A stretch of DNA of 64,000 bases from Bacteroidota bacterium (GTDB lineage Bacteria > Bacteroidota > Rhodothermia > Balneolales > HLUCCA01). Positions 26,303 through 35,716 of this stretch are shown piece after piece; the first letter of the stretch is position 1, and every line of letters starts with the position of its first letter. The translations under genes were made by a program, and so were the position numbers. The notes under the pieces were generated by a model that saw only the letters and a program-made list of their open reading frames with translations, searched no databases and was not told where the DNA came from. The stretch lies in the NCBI GenBank assembly GCA_020832235.1, contig JAFIEZ010000010.1:62001-126000 (forward strand). Direction: 5' to 3'.

Positions 26303-26872
26303 TTATTCTGATACGTACGCTGCAAGTTCAACTTTATCTTTGAAGGTTACGTTACCCTCGGTCTCCACCGGATGTTGCAGAATATCCAATACCGGACATC
26401 TGTTTTGTGCGAAAAATCGAAGCTGAGCAAGTTTTGCCTCATCGGTTTCGCGGGTGATGATTTCCGTTTCGTAGGTAACCTTATTGAACCCCGGACGAAT
26501 CTTATCGCATACGTTGAAGAATCCCCGTAAATCAAGGTCCCCCGTAGCTTTAACATTAACCCGTTGTACTTCAATGCCCAACACAGCCGCATACGCCGCA
26601 ATTACGATTTCCTGGCAAGATGCAAATGCACCCAGAACCAGCTCCACCGGATTGGGACCCTGATCGGTTCCGCCCAGTGACTTGGGTTCATCGGCAATCA
26701 GGTCGAACTGACGGATTTGAATATCAGCCAGCAGCCCCTCATGCAACGATGATGTTGCGGTGAATTGCGCTTGCGCAGCTTCGTGATCGGCCTTGATGGC
26801 GTTAACTACGTTGTGAACGGCCCCGGCTATAACCCGGTTTTGTTCTTGTTTGATGGTTGAAAAAGTGCCCAT
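26303..26872 (-). CDS. OsmC/Ohr family protein
   Basis: 189 residues with the two redox cysteines of the OsmC/Ohr fold: one in GAFASCQEIVIA and one in FFAQNRCPVLDIL. Family members reduce organic hydroperoxides or act on sulfur compounds. The position between metY and metX links this copy to sulfur amino-acid metabolism, possibly handling sulfide/persulfide or thiol stress; that role is inference. A strong terminator separates it from metY, so it may have its own promoter in 26873-26946. ATG at 26872 gives a normal length. Confidence 0.88.
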   Translation of the reverse strand: MGTFSTIKQEQNRVIAGAVHNVVNAIKADHEAAQAQFTATSSLHEGLLADIQIRQFDLIADEPKSLGGTDQGPNPVELVLGAFASCQEIVIAAYAAVLGIEVQRVNVKATGDLDLRGFFNVCDKIRPGFNKVTYETEIITRETDEAKLAQLRFFAQNRCPVLDILQHPVETEGNVTFKDKVELAAYVSE

Positions 26873-26946
26873 TTTTTCACTCCGATTATTTTTTTGGATG
26901 TTACTACCGCCCGACTCTTGGTGCGACCGGCGTAAAACTTGAGGTT

Positions 26947-26988
26947 AAAAACACGGGGCTGCTGAACTGTCCGGAACAGCACCCCGTG
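26947..26988 (-). terminator. Strong rho-independent terminator after metY
   Basis: Minus-strand stem CACGGGG/CCCCGTG (26982-26988 with 26952-26958) continued inward by GCTG/CAGC pairs, then TTTTT (complement of 26947-26951). It begins 13 bases after the metY stop. It should end the riboswitch-controlled CoA-binding/metY transcript before osmC. Confidence 0.85.
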
Positions 26989-27001
26989 GAGGTTATGAAA
27001 G

Positions 27002-28333
<1,332 letters not shown>

Positions 28334-28426
28334 TTATGTGTTCTGTAAATGCAGATGCTTGTTGTCTGGCATCTCTAAGGTTGAACCGAATTGCACTTGT
28401 TTCGAAAAACACGGCATTCGATGGGG

Positions 28427-28906
28427 TTATTTTTTCTGTTTATCCCGTACCAGGAACTGATGATCAACCTTTATGCATCGGTTTTGAATCAGTCTGGTAC
28501 CGTTTTGTTCAACTTGCTCCTTCAGCTCGTCGTGAGTCCCGGTTCCAAGCTGCAACCAGATTACAGGAGCTCCGATTTCCAGAGCTTGTTCAACGGTTGC
28601 AGGTATGTCTTCAGGACGGCGAAAGATGTCGACCACATCAACAGGAAACGGAATGCTTTTAAGATCCGGGTAGGTAGGCTCTCCCAGAATCTGATCTGCA
28701 CCGGGATTAACCGGCACGATACGAATACCGTGTTTTTGCAGATATCGGCCAACAAAATGGCTGTCTTTTTGCGGGTTTTTGGAAATGCCCACTACAGCGA
28801 TGGTTTTGATGGTTGGTAAAAGCTGTTCGATACGATTCGTTTCAGCGGCCAGCTCGTCGCTGGCGTACATCTTTTCTTCGTACCAGTTGTTAAACGTCGA
28901 TTTCAT
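28427..28906 (-). CDS. CoA-binding domain protein (YccU-like)
   Basis: 159 residues, a single Rossmann-like CoA-binding domain as in succinyl-CoA synthetase alpha: IAVVGISKNPQKDSHFVGRY, then GIRIVPVNPGADQILGEP and VDVVDIFRRPEDIP, and VIWLQLGTGTHDE. Homologues of this size bind CoA but have no proven reaction. It is the first gene behind the SAM-I riboswitch and precedes metY, so a role in sulfur or methionine metabolism is likely by context. Start ATG at 28906 (MKSTFNNWYEEKMY) chosen; the internal ATG near 28870 is possible. Confidence 0.85.
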   Translation of the reverse strand: MKSTFNNWYEEKMYASDELAAETNRIEQLLPTIKTIAVVGISKNPQKDSHFVGRYLQKHGIRIVPVNPGADQILGEPTYPDLKSIPFPVDVVDIFRRPEDIPATVEQALEIGAPVIWLQLGTGTHDELKEQVEQNGTRLIQNRCIKVDHQFLVRDKQKK

Positions 28907-28936
28907 CTGTTGTTTTAGGTTGACAATTGCTTCAAT

Positions 28937-28978
28937 AAAAAAAGCCTCTTCCGCGAAACGATGACAGAAGAGGCTTTT
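28937..28978 (-). terminator. Expression-platform terminator of the SAM-I riboswitch
   Basis: Minus-strand AAAAGCCTCTTC pairs with GAAGAGGCTTTT (28967-28978 with 28940-28951), 15-base loop, then a 7-U run (complement of 28937-28943). It lies 24 bases past the aptamer and 31 bases before the CoA-binding ATG, the expected place for a SAM-induced terminator. Confidence 0.9.
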
Positions 28979-29002
28979 ATTTAAACAGATAAAATCCAGC
29001 TT

Positions 29003-29128
29003 CTCTCATCTTCCCCTTATGGTGCGTACACCAACCGGGCAGGATTTAGCACCTGACCCCCGGTCGTTAAACCGAGGCGGTTGCTAAGGCATCGCAGGGC
29101 CTGATCCCTCCGCCTTTCTTGATAAGAG
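29003..29128 (-). promoter_or_regulatory. SAM-I (S-box) riboswitch aptamer
   Basis: Minus-strand sequence follows the S-box consensus. P1 is CTCTTATC with GATGAGAG (complements of 29121-29128 and 29003-29010), and the kink-turn/P2 region has GGAGGGATCAGGCCC, then GATGCCTTAGCAACC. P3 contains the invariant GGTGCTAAATCC (complement of 29042-29053). S-adenosylmethionine binding favours the terminator at 28937-28978, turning off the CoA-binding gene and metY when methionine is plentiful. SAM-I is a known family; only its presence here is new information. Confidence 0.95.
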
Positions 29129-29157
29129 CTTTCCAGTAACAAAAGAACATTGGATAC

Positions 29158-29192
29158 AAAAAAAGCCCTGCAAGAATTGGAGGGCTTTTTTT
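29158..29192. terminator. Bidirectional terminator 5' of the SAM riboswitch
   Basis: AAAAAAAGCCCT (29158-29169) and AGGGCTTTTTTT (29181-29192) form a perfect 12-bp inverted repeat with an 11-base loop, with T-runs in both directions. On the minus strand it would stop readthrough from the pdxJ-era side, leaving the riboswitch under its own promoter somewhere in 29129-29160. Confidence 0.8.
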
Positions 29193-29414
29193 GATTATGT
29201 CATAGATACAAAAGCCCTGTTAATTACAGAGCATCATACAGCTTCGCTTCGCGATGGATATGTTTTGTTGTTGTGACATGGTGTTAAGTATAAGAACTTT
29301 TTAATACGATGCACAAGAAAAAAATTGAGTAATCGTTTATTTGTCTGTTATTACTTTCATAAATGATAGAAAATATTATCTTTAAGATATATTCGAACTA
29401 CTTTAAAATAGTTT
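29193..29414. other. AT-rich gene-free region before the small secreted protein
   Basis: No gene seen. It probably holds the promoter of the plus-strand gene at 29415. Together with the riboswitch and terminators it makes 28907-29414 the longest non-coding stretch in the window. Confidence 0.5.
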
Positions 29415-29843
29415 ATGAAAGCACTAATCACACTTCTAATTCTTGCGTTACCTGCTGCATTAATTGCACAGAAGACTGATGGAAACGAACTCAGGGCTAA
29501 CGTTGGTTTGAATAATGATGTTGCCATATCCTCATTTGCTCTGTCTAGTTTAGATTTGAATCTAAGTCAGCATATTCACGATTCAAAATCCGAGATTATT
29601 GTATTCGACTTTCGCTCAGAGATGCACCCCGGCAGTGAGACGCTGCGTTTTCAACCCGATAATGACCTGATTTCAAATCGATTCCTTCTCGGTGCACTGA
29701 TTATAGGTGATGCAATTATGAATACCAATGCGCACTCATTTCACCGCTTACCGGCCGTTCAAAACATCCATCAGTACCAAAGGGAGATTGATTTAAGAAG
29801 GTATGAGCTGAATCCGGTTACTCCCAGGTTCATACGCTGGTAG
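29415..29843 (+). CDS. Small secreted protein, function unknown
   Basis: 142 residues with a clear signal peptide (MKALITLLILALPAALIAQ, cleavage after IAQ likely). The mature part is about 123 residues with no motif I recognise; it includes a short hydrophobic stretch (FLLGALIIGDAIM, about residues 90-102) and a basic, aromatic C-terminus ending RFIRW. The DNA is more AT-rich than its neighbours, and the gene is alone on its strand, facing era with 46 bases between stops. It could be a recently acquired or fast-evolving gene. Confidence 0.65.
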   Translation: MKALITLLILALPAALIAQKTDGNELRANVGLNNDVAISSFALSSLDLNLSQHIHDSKSEIIVFDFRSEMHPGSETLRFQPDNDLISNRFLLGALIIGDAIMNTNAHSFHRLPAVQNIHQYQREIDLRRYELNPVTPRFIRW

Positions 29844-29889
29844 CTATCACAATCATGTGGGATCGGTAACATTCCTCCCCACTCATCCT

Positions 29890-30819
29890 TTAGTACCCGT
29901 AACCGCGTAAATAACTCTCCTTGTCGCGCCACTTCTCGCGGACTTTCACAAACAGCTGCAAATTGGCTTTCTTACCGGTTAACTGCTCAATTTGTTCGCG
30001 GGCTTTGGTACCCAGTTTTTTCAGTTTCAGACCACCTTTACCGATCAAGATGCCTTTCTGAGAATCTCGGTTCACGATAATTTCCGCATGAATGTGATCC
30101 ATTTTATCCTCTTCTTTGAATGAGGAAATGGTAACCGTACACGAATAGGGAATCTCCTGAGCATACTGCAAAAAAATCTGCTCACGAATAAGCTCCGAAA
30201 CAAAAAATCGCACCGGATGCTCGCTAAGCTGATCGGGTGGATACAACGGCGGACTCAACGGAAGCACTTCTCCCAGGGATTTTTTTAGCTCATCGAGACC
30301 GGTATGTTGTTCGGCCGATATTTCAACCACAGCGCGATAGGCGAACACAGATGTGCAAACTTCTTTAATGGCCGTAACTTCGCCTTCCTTGGCTGCATCC
30401 ACCTTATTTATCACCAGAACGGCGGGTTTACCCGAGGACCGCATATAGTTCCAAACCCGCTCCTCATCGGCCAGACGAGTAGCATCCACCAGATGCAACA
30501 GTACATCCGCATCTTTGGTAGATCGCGAAACAGCCTGCATCATCGATTCCTGAAGTTTGTACTCCGGAGTGATAATTCCTGGGGTGTCCAGAAAAATCAT
30601 TTGATGGCTCTCTTCATTAAGAATACCAAGTATCTGATGTCTGGTCGTTTGGGCTTTGTGTGTTGCAATAGCCAATTTAAACTCCAGCAAGGCATTCAAA
30701 AGGGTAGACTTACCAGCATTAGGTCGACCAATAATCGCCACGAAACCAGCACGATAATCGGCAGGAACATCCCCACTGGCATTTAACGCATCAAATGGAG
30801 GCTCAATGAACTCCTGCAT
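29890..30819 (-). CDS. era: GTPase Era (16S rRNA maturation)
   Basis: Ras-like GTPase that binds the 3' end of 16S rRNA and helps 30S assembly. 309 residues: G1 GRPNAGKST at 31-39, G3 DTPG, G4 NKVD, and a C-terminal KH domain with GKGGLKLKKLGTKAREQIE followed by LFVKVREKWRDKESYLRGYGY, the usual Era tail. It starts 3 bases after the pdxJ stop, so the two are co-transcribed. Confidence 0.97.
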   Translation of the reverse strand: MQEFIEPPFDALNASGDVPADYRAGFVAIIGRPNAGKSTLLNALLEFKLAIATHKAQTTRHQILGILNEESHQMIFLDTPGIITPEYKLQESMMQAVSRSTKDADVLLHLVDATRLADEERVWNYMRSSGKPAVLVINKVDAAKEGEVTAIKEVCTSVFAYRAVVEISAEQHTGLDELKKSLGEVLPLSPPLYPPDQLSEHPVRFFVSELIREQIFLQYAQEIPYSCTVTISSFKEEDKMDHIHAEIIVNRDSQKGILIGKGGLKLKKLGTKAREQIEQLTGKKANLQLFVKVREKWRDKESYLRGYGY

Positions 30820-30822
30820 AGT

Positions 30823-31545
30823 TTATCCTTCTTTAATGATACGAACCATTTCACGTACGGAGTTTTCCAGTCCATGAAACACCGCGTGAGTAACCAGTGC
30901 ATGACCAATACTAATATCGGCCAGATGGGGAACCGTTCGGATAAACGGCGTAGTGTTTACATAATTCAGACCGTGACCGGCATTCACAATTAGTCCGAGG
31001 CTGTGTGCCAGCTCTGCAGCTTCACGCAACCGTTCAAGCTCGTGTTCTACCACCGATGCCTTCTGTGCATTGGCATATCTGCCGGTGTGCAGTTCAATAG
31101 CTTGCACCCCAAGCTCTTTGCATAGTTGGATGTCGTCTGGATTGGGATCAACAAATAAACTGATCATGGTACCGGTATCCAGCAATCGGGGCACAACCCT
31201 CTTACGGTAATCGCCCATTATCAAACGCATGTTCAATCCGCCCTCGGTTGTTAGCTCTTCACGGCTTTCAGGCACCAACGTACAAATTTCCGGGCGTATT
31301 TTTTCGCATAAACCAATCATTTCGTCGGTTGCCGCCATCTCAAAATCAAGCTTGCCCTTCACCGCATCCTTAAGTGAATAGACGTCATGATCTTTGATGT
31401 GACGCCGGTCTTCACGCAGATGAAACACGATACCGGCGGCCCCGGCGTTTTCACAAATCTGCGCTGCTTCGGTCGGATCAGGAACACCTTCTCCGCGTGC
31501 ATTTCTAAGGGTGGCGATGTGGTCTATATTGACTAACAATTCCAT
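30823..31545 (-). CDS. pdxJ: Pyridoxine 5'-phosphate synthase PdxJ
   Basis: Condenses 1-deoxyxylulose 5-phosphate with 3-amino-2-oxopropyl phosphate, the last ring-forming step of DXP-dependent vitamin B6 synthesis. 240 residues, TIM barrel. Signature NIDHIATLRNARGEG at the N-terminus, FHLREDRRHI, CTLVPE with catalytic Glu, and VNAGHGLNY near the C-terminus. First gene of a pdxJ-era pair, divergent from metF with 150 bases between. The PLP product serves MetY and HisC in this window. Confidence 0.97.
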   Translation of the reverse strand: MELLVNIDHIATLRNARGEGVPDPTEAAQICENAGAAGIVFHLREDRRHIKDHDVYSLKDAVKGKLDFEMAATDEMIGLCEKIRPEICTLVPESREELTTEGGLNMRLIMGDYRKRVVPRLLDTGTMISLFVDPNPDDIQLCKELGVQAIELHTGRYANAQKASVVEHELERLREAAELAHSLGLIVNAGHGLNYVNTTPFIRTVPHLADISIGHALVTHAVFHGLENSVREMVRIIKEG

Positions 31546-31695
31546 AAATTCCCGAAAATTTTAGTAGATTAAGCTGTTAAGGGAAACAAAGACTGGGTAA
31601 AACGGCGGTAAGTATGGGTAACGAAGTACGTGTACCGCGAAGTATAGCCATATCCATTATGAGTTTCCATCCTATTACATAACACAATTCCTTCG

Positions 31696-32661
31696 ATGAA
31701 AGTTACCGAGCATTACGACAGGGCCACCGAACCTCTCATATCCTTCGAAATTATTCCACCTAAACGAGGTTCTGGTGTGCAAACGGTCTTTGACGCCCTC
31801 GATCAAGTGATCAAATTCAATCCACCGTTTATCGATATTACTTCACATGCTGCAGAAGCCGAGTATATTGATTTGGGCAACGGCACCATGAAACGACGGG
31901 TGAAGCGGAAGCGTCCGGGTACCATCGGTCTTTGCGCGGCCATCAAACACCGTTATAACGTTGACCCGGTTCCTCACCTTATATGCAAGGGTTTTACCAA
32001 GGAAGAAACTGAAGATGCCCTCATCGAGCTTCACTATCTGGGCATAGATAACGTGCTGGCTGTACGTGGCGACGACCATGGTGCACCCAAGCCTCATCAT
32101 AAAGACCGCGCGGTGAACAATTATGCCAGCGATCTGGTGCGTCAGGTAAAAGACATGAACAAGGGTATTTACCTTGAAGAACTGATGGAGGCAAATCATA
32201 CTGATTTTTGTGTTGGTGTGGGAGGGTATCCCGAAAAGCATAACGAGGCACCAAACCTGACCTGGGACATCAAGAAACTTCACGAAAAGGTTGATGCCGG
32301 TGCCGATTACATCGTAACCCAGATGTTTTTTGACAATCAGTACTTCTTCGACTTTGTAGATAAATGCAGGGCGGATGGAATTACCATTCCCATTATTCCC
32401 GGTTTGAAAGTATTGACTACCCAAAATCATCTGGTTCGCTTACCTAAGGCGTTTCACCTTTCTATACCTTGTGAGCTGAGCGATGCCGTGGCTGCAGACC
32501 CATCTAATGCGAAAGCTATTGGACAGGAATGGGCAAAAAAACAATGCGAAGAACTGCTCTCGTATGGCGTACCGGGATTACACTTTTACATCATGAGCGA
32601 CCCGTCGCCTGCGGTAAACGTCATCGAATCATTGCCTCTGGGGCAAATTAAAGCCGTTTAG
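31696..32661 (+). CDS. metF: Methylenetetrahydrofolate reductase MetF
   Basis: Reduces 5,10-methylene-THF to 5-methyl-THF, the methyl donor for methionine synthase. 321 residues, FAD-binding TIM barrel: ISFEIIPPKRG near the start with the catalytic Glu, VLAVRGDDHG, FCVGVGGYPEKH, YIVTQMFFDNQYFFDF and VPGLHFYIMSD. It completes the methionine theme of the region but lies on the other strand and shows no S-box in front of it. The N-terminus is somewhat longer than E. coli MetF. Confidence 0.95.
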   Translation: MKVTEHYDRATEPLISFEIIPPKRGSGVQTVFDALDQVIKFNPPFIDITSHAAEAEYIDLGNGTMKRRVKRKRPGTIGLCAAIKHRYNVDPVPHLICKGFTKEETEDALIELHYLGIDNVLAVRGDDHGAPKPHHKDRAVNNYASDLVRQVKDMNKGIYLEELMEANHTDFCVGVGGYPEKHNEAPNLTWDIKKLHEKVDAGADYIVTQMFFDNQYFFDFVDKCRADGITIPIIPGLKVLTTQNHLVRLPKAFHLSIPCELSDAVAADPSNAKAIGQEWAKKQCEELLSYGVPGLHFYIMSDPSPAVNVIESLPLGQIKAV

Positions 32662-32665
32662 CATC

Positions 32666-33130
32666 ATGAGTAACTCCTCCCGATACTACATGCGCATACT
32701 GGTTATTCTGGTAGCTGCAGTAATACTGGAAGGTTGTTCATCTACAAGAAAGGCTATGCGGTCGCCCGAGGCCCGATTGATGGAAATGCATGATCGTTGG
32801 CAAGGAGTACCGTATGTGCTCGGGGGCACTACCCGAAATGGGGTAGACTGCTCGGCCTTTGTGATGATTGTGATGCGGGAACAGTTTGGGATTAATCTGC
32901 CCAGAACCACCCGTGAACAGATGCGGGTAGGAGTTCGCGTACGACAATCTCGCCTCAGAGTAGGTGATCTGGTCTTTTTTCAGACGGGTCGGTCGACCTT
33001 TCATGTAGGTATTATGCTCGATAATAAGCGTTTTCTGCACGCATCCACCAGTCGTGGACCTATGATATCATCGTTGGATGAACGCTATTGGTCGCAACGG
33101 TATCTGCGTGCCCGCAGGGTAATGCGGTAG
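32666..33130 (+). CDS. NlpC/P60 family lipoprotein peptidase (Spr/MepS-like)
   Basis: 154 residues. Hydrophobic N-terminus ending in the lipobox LEGC (Cys24 as lipid anchor), then an NlpC/P60 cysteine peptidase domain with catalytic Cys62 in GVDCSAFV, His113 in FHVGIML and His125 in FLHAS. Such enzymes cut peptidoglycan stem peptides or cross-links. Length and order match E. coli Spr (MepS). It follows metF by 4 bases, probably only by shared transcription. Confidence 0.93.
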   Translation: MSNSSRYYMRILVILVAAVILEGCSSTRKAMRSPEARLMEMHDRWQGVPYVLGGTTRNGVDCSAFVMIVMREQFGINLPRTTREQMRVGVRVRQSRLRVGDLVFFQTGRSTFHVGIMLDNKRFLHASTSRGPMISSLDERYWSQRYLRARRVMR

Positions 33131-33256
33131 AAAATCAACACCGGTTACGGGTAATATCATGGAAAGTCTGCACGGCCAGCGTGTAATTCGACAAAAAAAC
33201 AGCTGCTTTCGCGAAATAAGATAATATGAATCCTGCTTGTTTGGCTAAGTGGCAGG

Positions 33257-34450
33257 CTATTGTTTATGAGACTGCACCCGAGCTCTGATACGGTCTTTCA
33301 TTTTTTTCGCCGCCATCGCATAGCCCCCGTCGTTACCATCCACCAGATGGATATGCCCCTTCTGATGATCCAAAATCATGCAAGTTACCAGTGCCGATTT
33401 TGAAGTATGAATGCCGTACACAACTTCACCTTTTTCATACAACGACTCCAGAAAGCCTTGTAACGTAAAGCGCTGCATTTCATTGCCGGCCAGTACGAGG
33501 CGCAACATGTCGTCGAACTTTCTGAAATCCGTATTTTTGGCCATATCGCTTTTATACCGACCCCAATCGGTTTTTCCTGTTCGTATTCCAAACCGCATCA
33601 AGATCTTACCCAAGAGCCATTGCATTCGGAGTTTTAGCCAATATCCGATCTGCTCTCTTCGCGTTGTACCAAACGTTCGTACGTTTTTTTCGACCAGGAG
33701 CTTTCTGTTATTAAGTGTAAGCCGAAGTTTATCGGATAGAATTGGGGCATACTCGTCTTCAGTACCGTATATTTCTTCTATTCGGGAATAAATCTCCCGA
33801 TATAAGGCGTTGCGATCGGCTTTGCCTTCTTTCACTACATCAATAAGTATAGAATGAACCTCCCCGCGATCGTTATATACCTCATCCCATCGGCATTCAA
33901 GTCCGTTGAAATCCTGCGATGCTTCACCCCCAAGATTTTCAATCAGGTAATTTGAATCACGCTGGGCGGATTTCAGCAGCGTATCGGCCAATTGTGTGCC
34001 TCCCCCGATAAAAGCGGCTTGTGTGAAGTACTCTGATATCGTGATGCGGGCTACTTTAATATCTGATCCGGCTTCACGCAAATCCTTAACAGGAATTAAA
34101 CCCGCCCGAACCTCAAGTCCGAACTGCTGTTTTGCCAGTACCTGAACCCCGCGCAGTGACTTTATGGTAGCTTCTTTTATGGAAGAAGGTATGGCTATTG
34201 TAGCACCATCGCCTCCAAAAACAAAGGGGAAATTGAACTTATGGGTAATGTTGAGCACTCCCATAATGGAAATCGCTCCCATCGCATTGACTTCTTTATA
34301 TCGCCCTTGCTCAATAGCCTGGGTTGAGCCACGGACGTCGGTAATCGCGATGTACCAGTCGTCGGGCAGAGGGAGATAGTTCGATGGATCGGCCGTGTCT
34401 TCGAAGCGACGCAGCATAGGTAAAGCTTCGAAAAACGGGATTTCAACCAT
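33257..34450 (-). CDS. DUF3095 protein, resembles class III nucleotide cyclases
   Basis: 397 residues from the ATG at 34450, seven bases after the secretin stop. An upstream TTG at 34480 would overlap that gene and is less likely. It has the DUF3095 pattern: ITDVRGSTQAI (36-46), then FPFVFGGDGATIAI (about 75-88), then TISEYFTQAAFIGGGTQLAD. The first two blocks resemble the two metal-Asp regions of class III adenylyl/guanylyl cyclases (F-x-D-x-x-G-F-T and G-D-x-x-x-A), with Asp38 and Asp81 as candidate metal ligands. No activity is proven for the family as far as I know. It is the last gene of the pilus operon, which also encodes a cyclic-nucleotide-binding domain. Confidence 0.8.
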   Translation of the reverse strand: MVEIPFFEALPMLRRFEDTADPSNYLPLPDDWYIAITDVRGSTQAIEQGRYKEVNAMGAISIMGVLNITHKFNFPFVFGGDGATIAIPSSIKEATIKSLRGVQVLAKQQFGLEVRAGLIPVKDLREAGSDIKVARITISEYFTQAAFIGGGTQLADTLLKSAQRDSNYLIENLGGEASQDFNGLECRWDEVYNDRGEVHSILIDVVKEGKADRNALYREIYSRIEEIYGTEDEYAPILSDKLRLTLNNRKLLVEKNVRTFGTTRREQIGYWLKLRMQWLLGKILMRFGIRTGKTDWGRYKSDMAKNTDFRKFDDMLRLVLAGNEMQRFTLQGFLESLYEKGEVVYGIHTSKSALVTCMILDHQKGHIHLVDGNDGGYAMAAKKMKDRIRARVQSHKQ

Positions 34451-34457
34451 GTATATC

Positions 34458-35702
34458 TCAAGGTCTTCGGTTCGACTCAATCATTCGTTCACGGCCTTGC
34501 TGCAACACCTCCATGCTGCTATCGCGCTCCAGATTAAATCGCTCACGCATCGAAGGAATGATTTCTGCTCTGATGACGATGATAAGCTCATTCTGAGAGG
34601 TCTCATACGAGTTGTAACCAAAGATATACCGAAGTCCGAAAAACCAGGGCGGCAAATCTTTCAGAAACGGAACTCCACGTCGAATGGTGAGTCTGTCGGT
34701 TTCGTATAATCCGGCGATTACGGTCGATTCACCGCTGTACAGTAATACCTGGGTCACCGCTTCCTGCTTATTGATGATGGTACTCACCGGATCCGGATTC
34801 GCTGTACTGCGTTCTGCCCGTAAATCAAGAAAAATGAATGAGGTATCGCTTTCAGTTATAATGTGCGGTGTTACCGTTAAAATGGTACCGGTACTAAAAA
34901 AGGCATCGGTAATGTTTCCTGCAAAATCGCGCTGCTTGATGGAGAAATCCTGCCCTACCTGAATATCACCTTGTTGACCATCCATTACCTTTATGCGCGG
35001 ACTGGAAAGAATTTCGCCAACATTAAGTAGCTCCAATGTATTCAACAGAGCGCTTACCTCCCAACCTCCCTGAAGCTGTTGCACGGGCACATCAACCTGC
35101 AATGCTTCGAGAGACACACTTCCGGCCGCAAGATTACTCACCTGAACTACGCCACTTCGGATGGCGCTCCAGTCAATTCCAATTTCACGGAGCTGCCGTC
35201 TGCTTCCTTCAAAAAAGATCGCCGAAATTTCAATTTCACGGGTGTCTAAGGATGCGGTTATCTGTCTGCCTGTACCAGCTGCACCGGCTGCACGCTGCTG
35301 AGGCTGAGCCTGAGGACGTGGTTCTTCACGGGGGGCAGCATCCTGCACAGGAACGATTTCAATGAAATCGCGAAATTCCTGCACCATCAGATTGTTCGAC
35401 TGTGTAATGACATCCAGCGCCTGTCGCCAATGCATACTGGGAATATTAATGCCGATTGCCCCGCTGCGGTTCGACCGGTCGATGAGCAGCTTGTCTTCAA
35501 AACTTCGGCTGAATCCGCCCAGAATTATCATAGCCTGCGCTATGGATGTTTCCTGTCCAAGCGTAACCAGCTCATCTGGGTTTGTAAACTCTCTGAACGG
35601 AAGCCTGTCTTGTGCTAGTGCAGGTTGGTGTGCAGTGTGCAATCCTGCTCCTGCCACAACCAACGAGAAAATAAGAATGCTAAAAAAAGAGGTAAATTTC
35701 AT
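34458..35702 (-). CDS. Short secretin, GspD/PilQ type
   Basis: Outer-membrane channel subunit for the pilus-like system. 414 residues with a signal peptide (about 1-30, ending PALAQ). An N-terminal STN/N0-like domain follows (GAIGINIPSMHWRQALDVITQ), then a spacer rich in Pro/Gln/Ala/Arg (about 118-143). The secretin core has LRQLREIGIDW-like strands, VGEILSSPRIKVMDGQ, FSIKQRDF, GTILTVTPHI and the final GVPFLKDLPPWFFGLRYIFG. It is much shorter than typical PilQ (600-700 residues), with only one recognisable periplasmic domain. The 14-base gap from the PilO-like gene puts it in the same operon. Confidence 0.87.
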   Translation of the reverse strand: MKFTSFFSILIFSLVVAGAGLHTAHQPALAQDRLPFREFTNPDELVTLGQETSIAQAMIILGGFSRSFEDKLLIDRSNRSGAIGINIPSMHWRQALDVITQSNNLMVQEFRDFIEIVPVQDAAPREEPRPQAQPQQRAAGAAGTGRQITASLDTREIEISAIFFEGSRRQLREIGIDWSAIRSGVVQVSNLAAGSVSLEALQVDVPVQQLQGGWEVSALLNTLELLNVGEILSSPRIKVMDGQQGDIQVGQDFSIKQRDFAGNITDAFFSTGTILTVTPHIITESDTSFIFLDLRAERSTANPDPVSTIINKQEAVTQVLLYSGESTVIAGLYETDRLTIRRGVPFLKDLPPWFFGLRYIFGYNSYETSQNELIIVIRAEIIPSMRERFNLERDSSMEVLQQGRERMIESNRRP

Positions 35703-35716
35703 AATTGTGCAGGATG

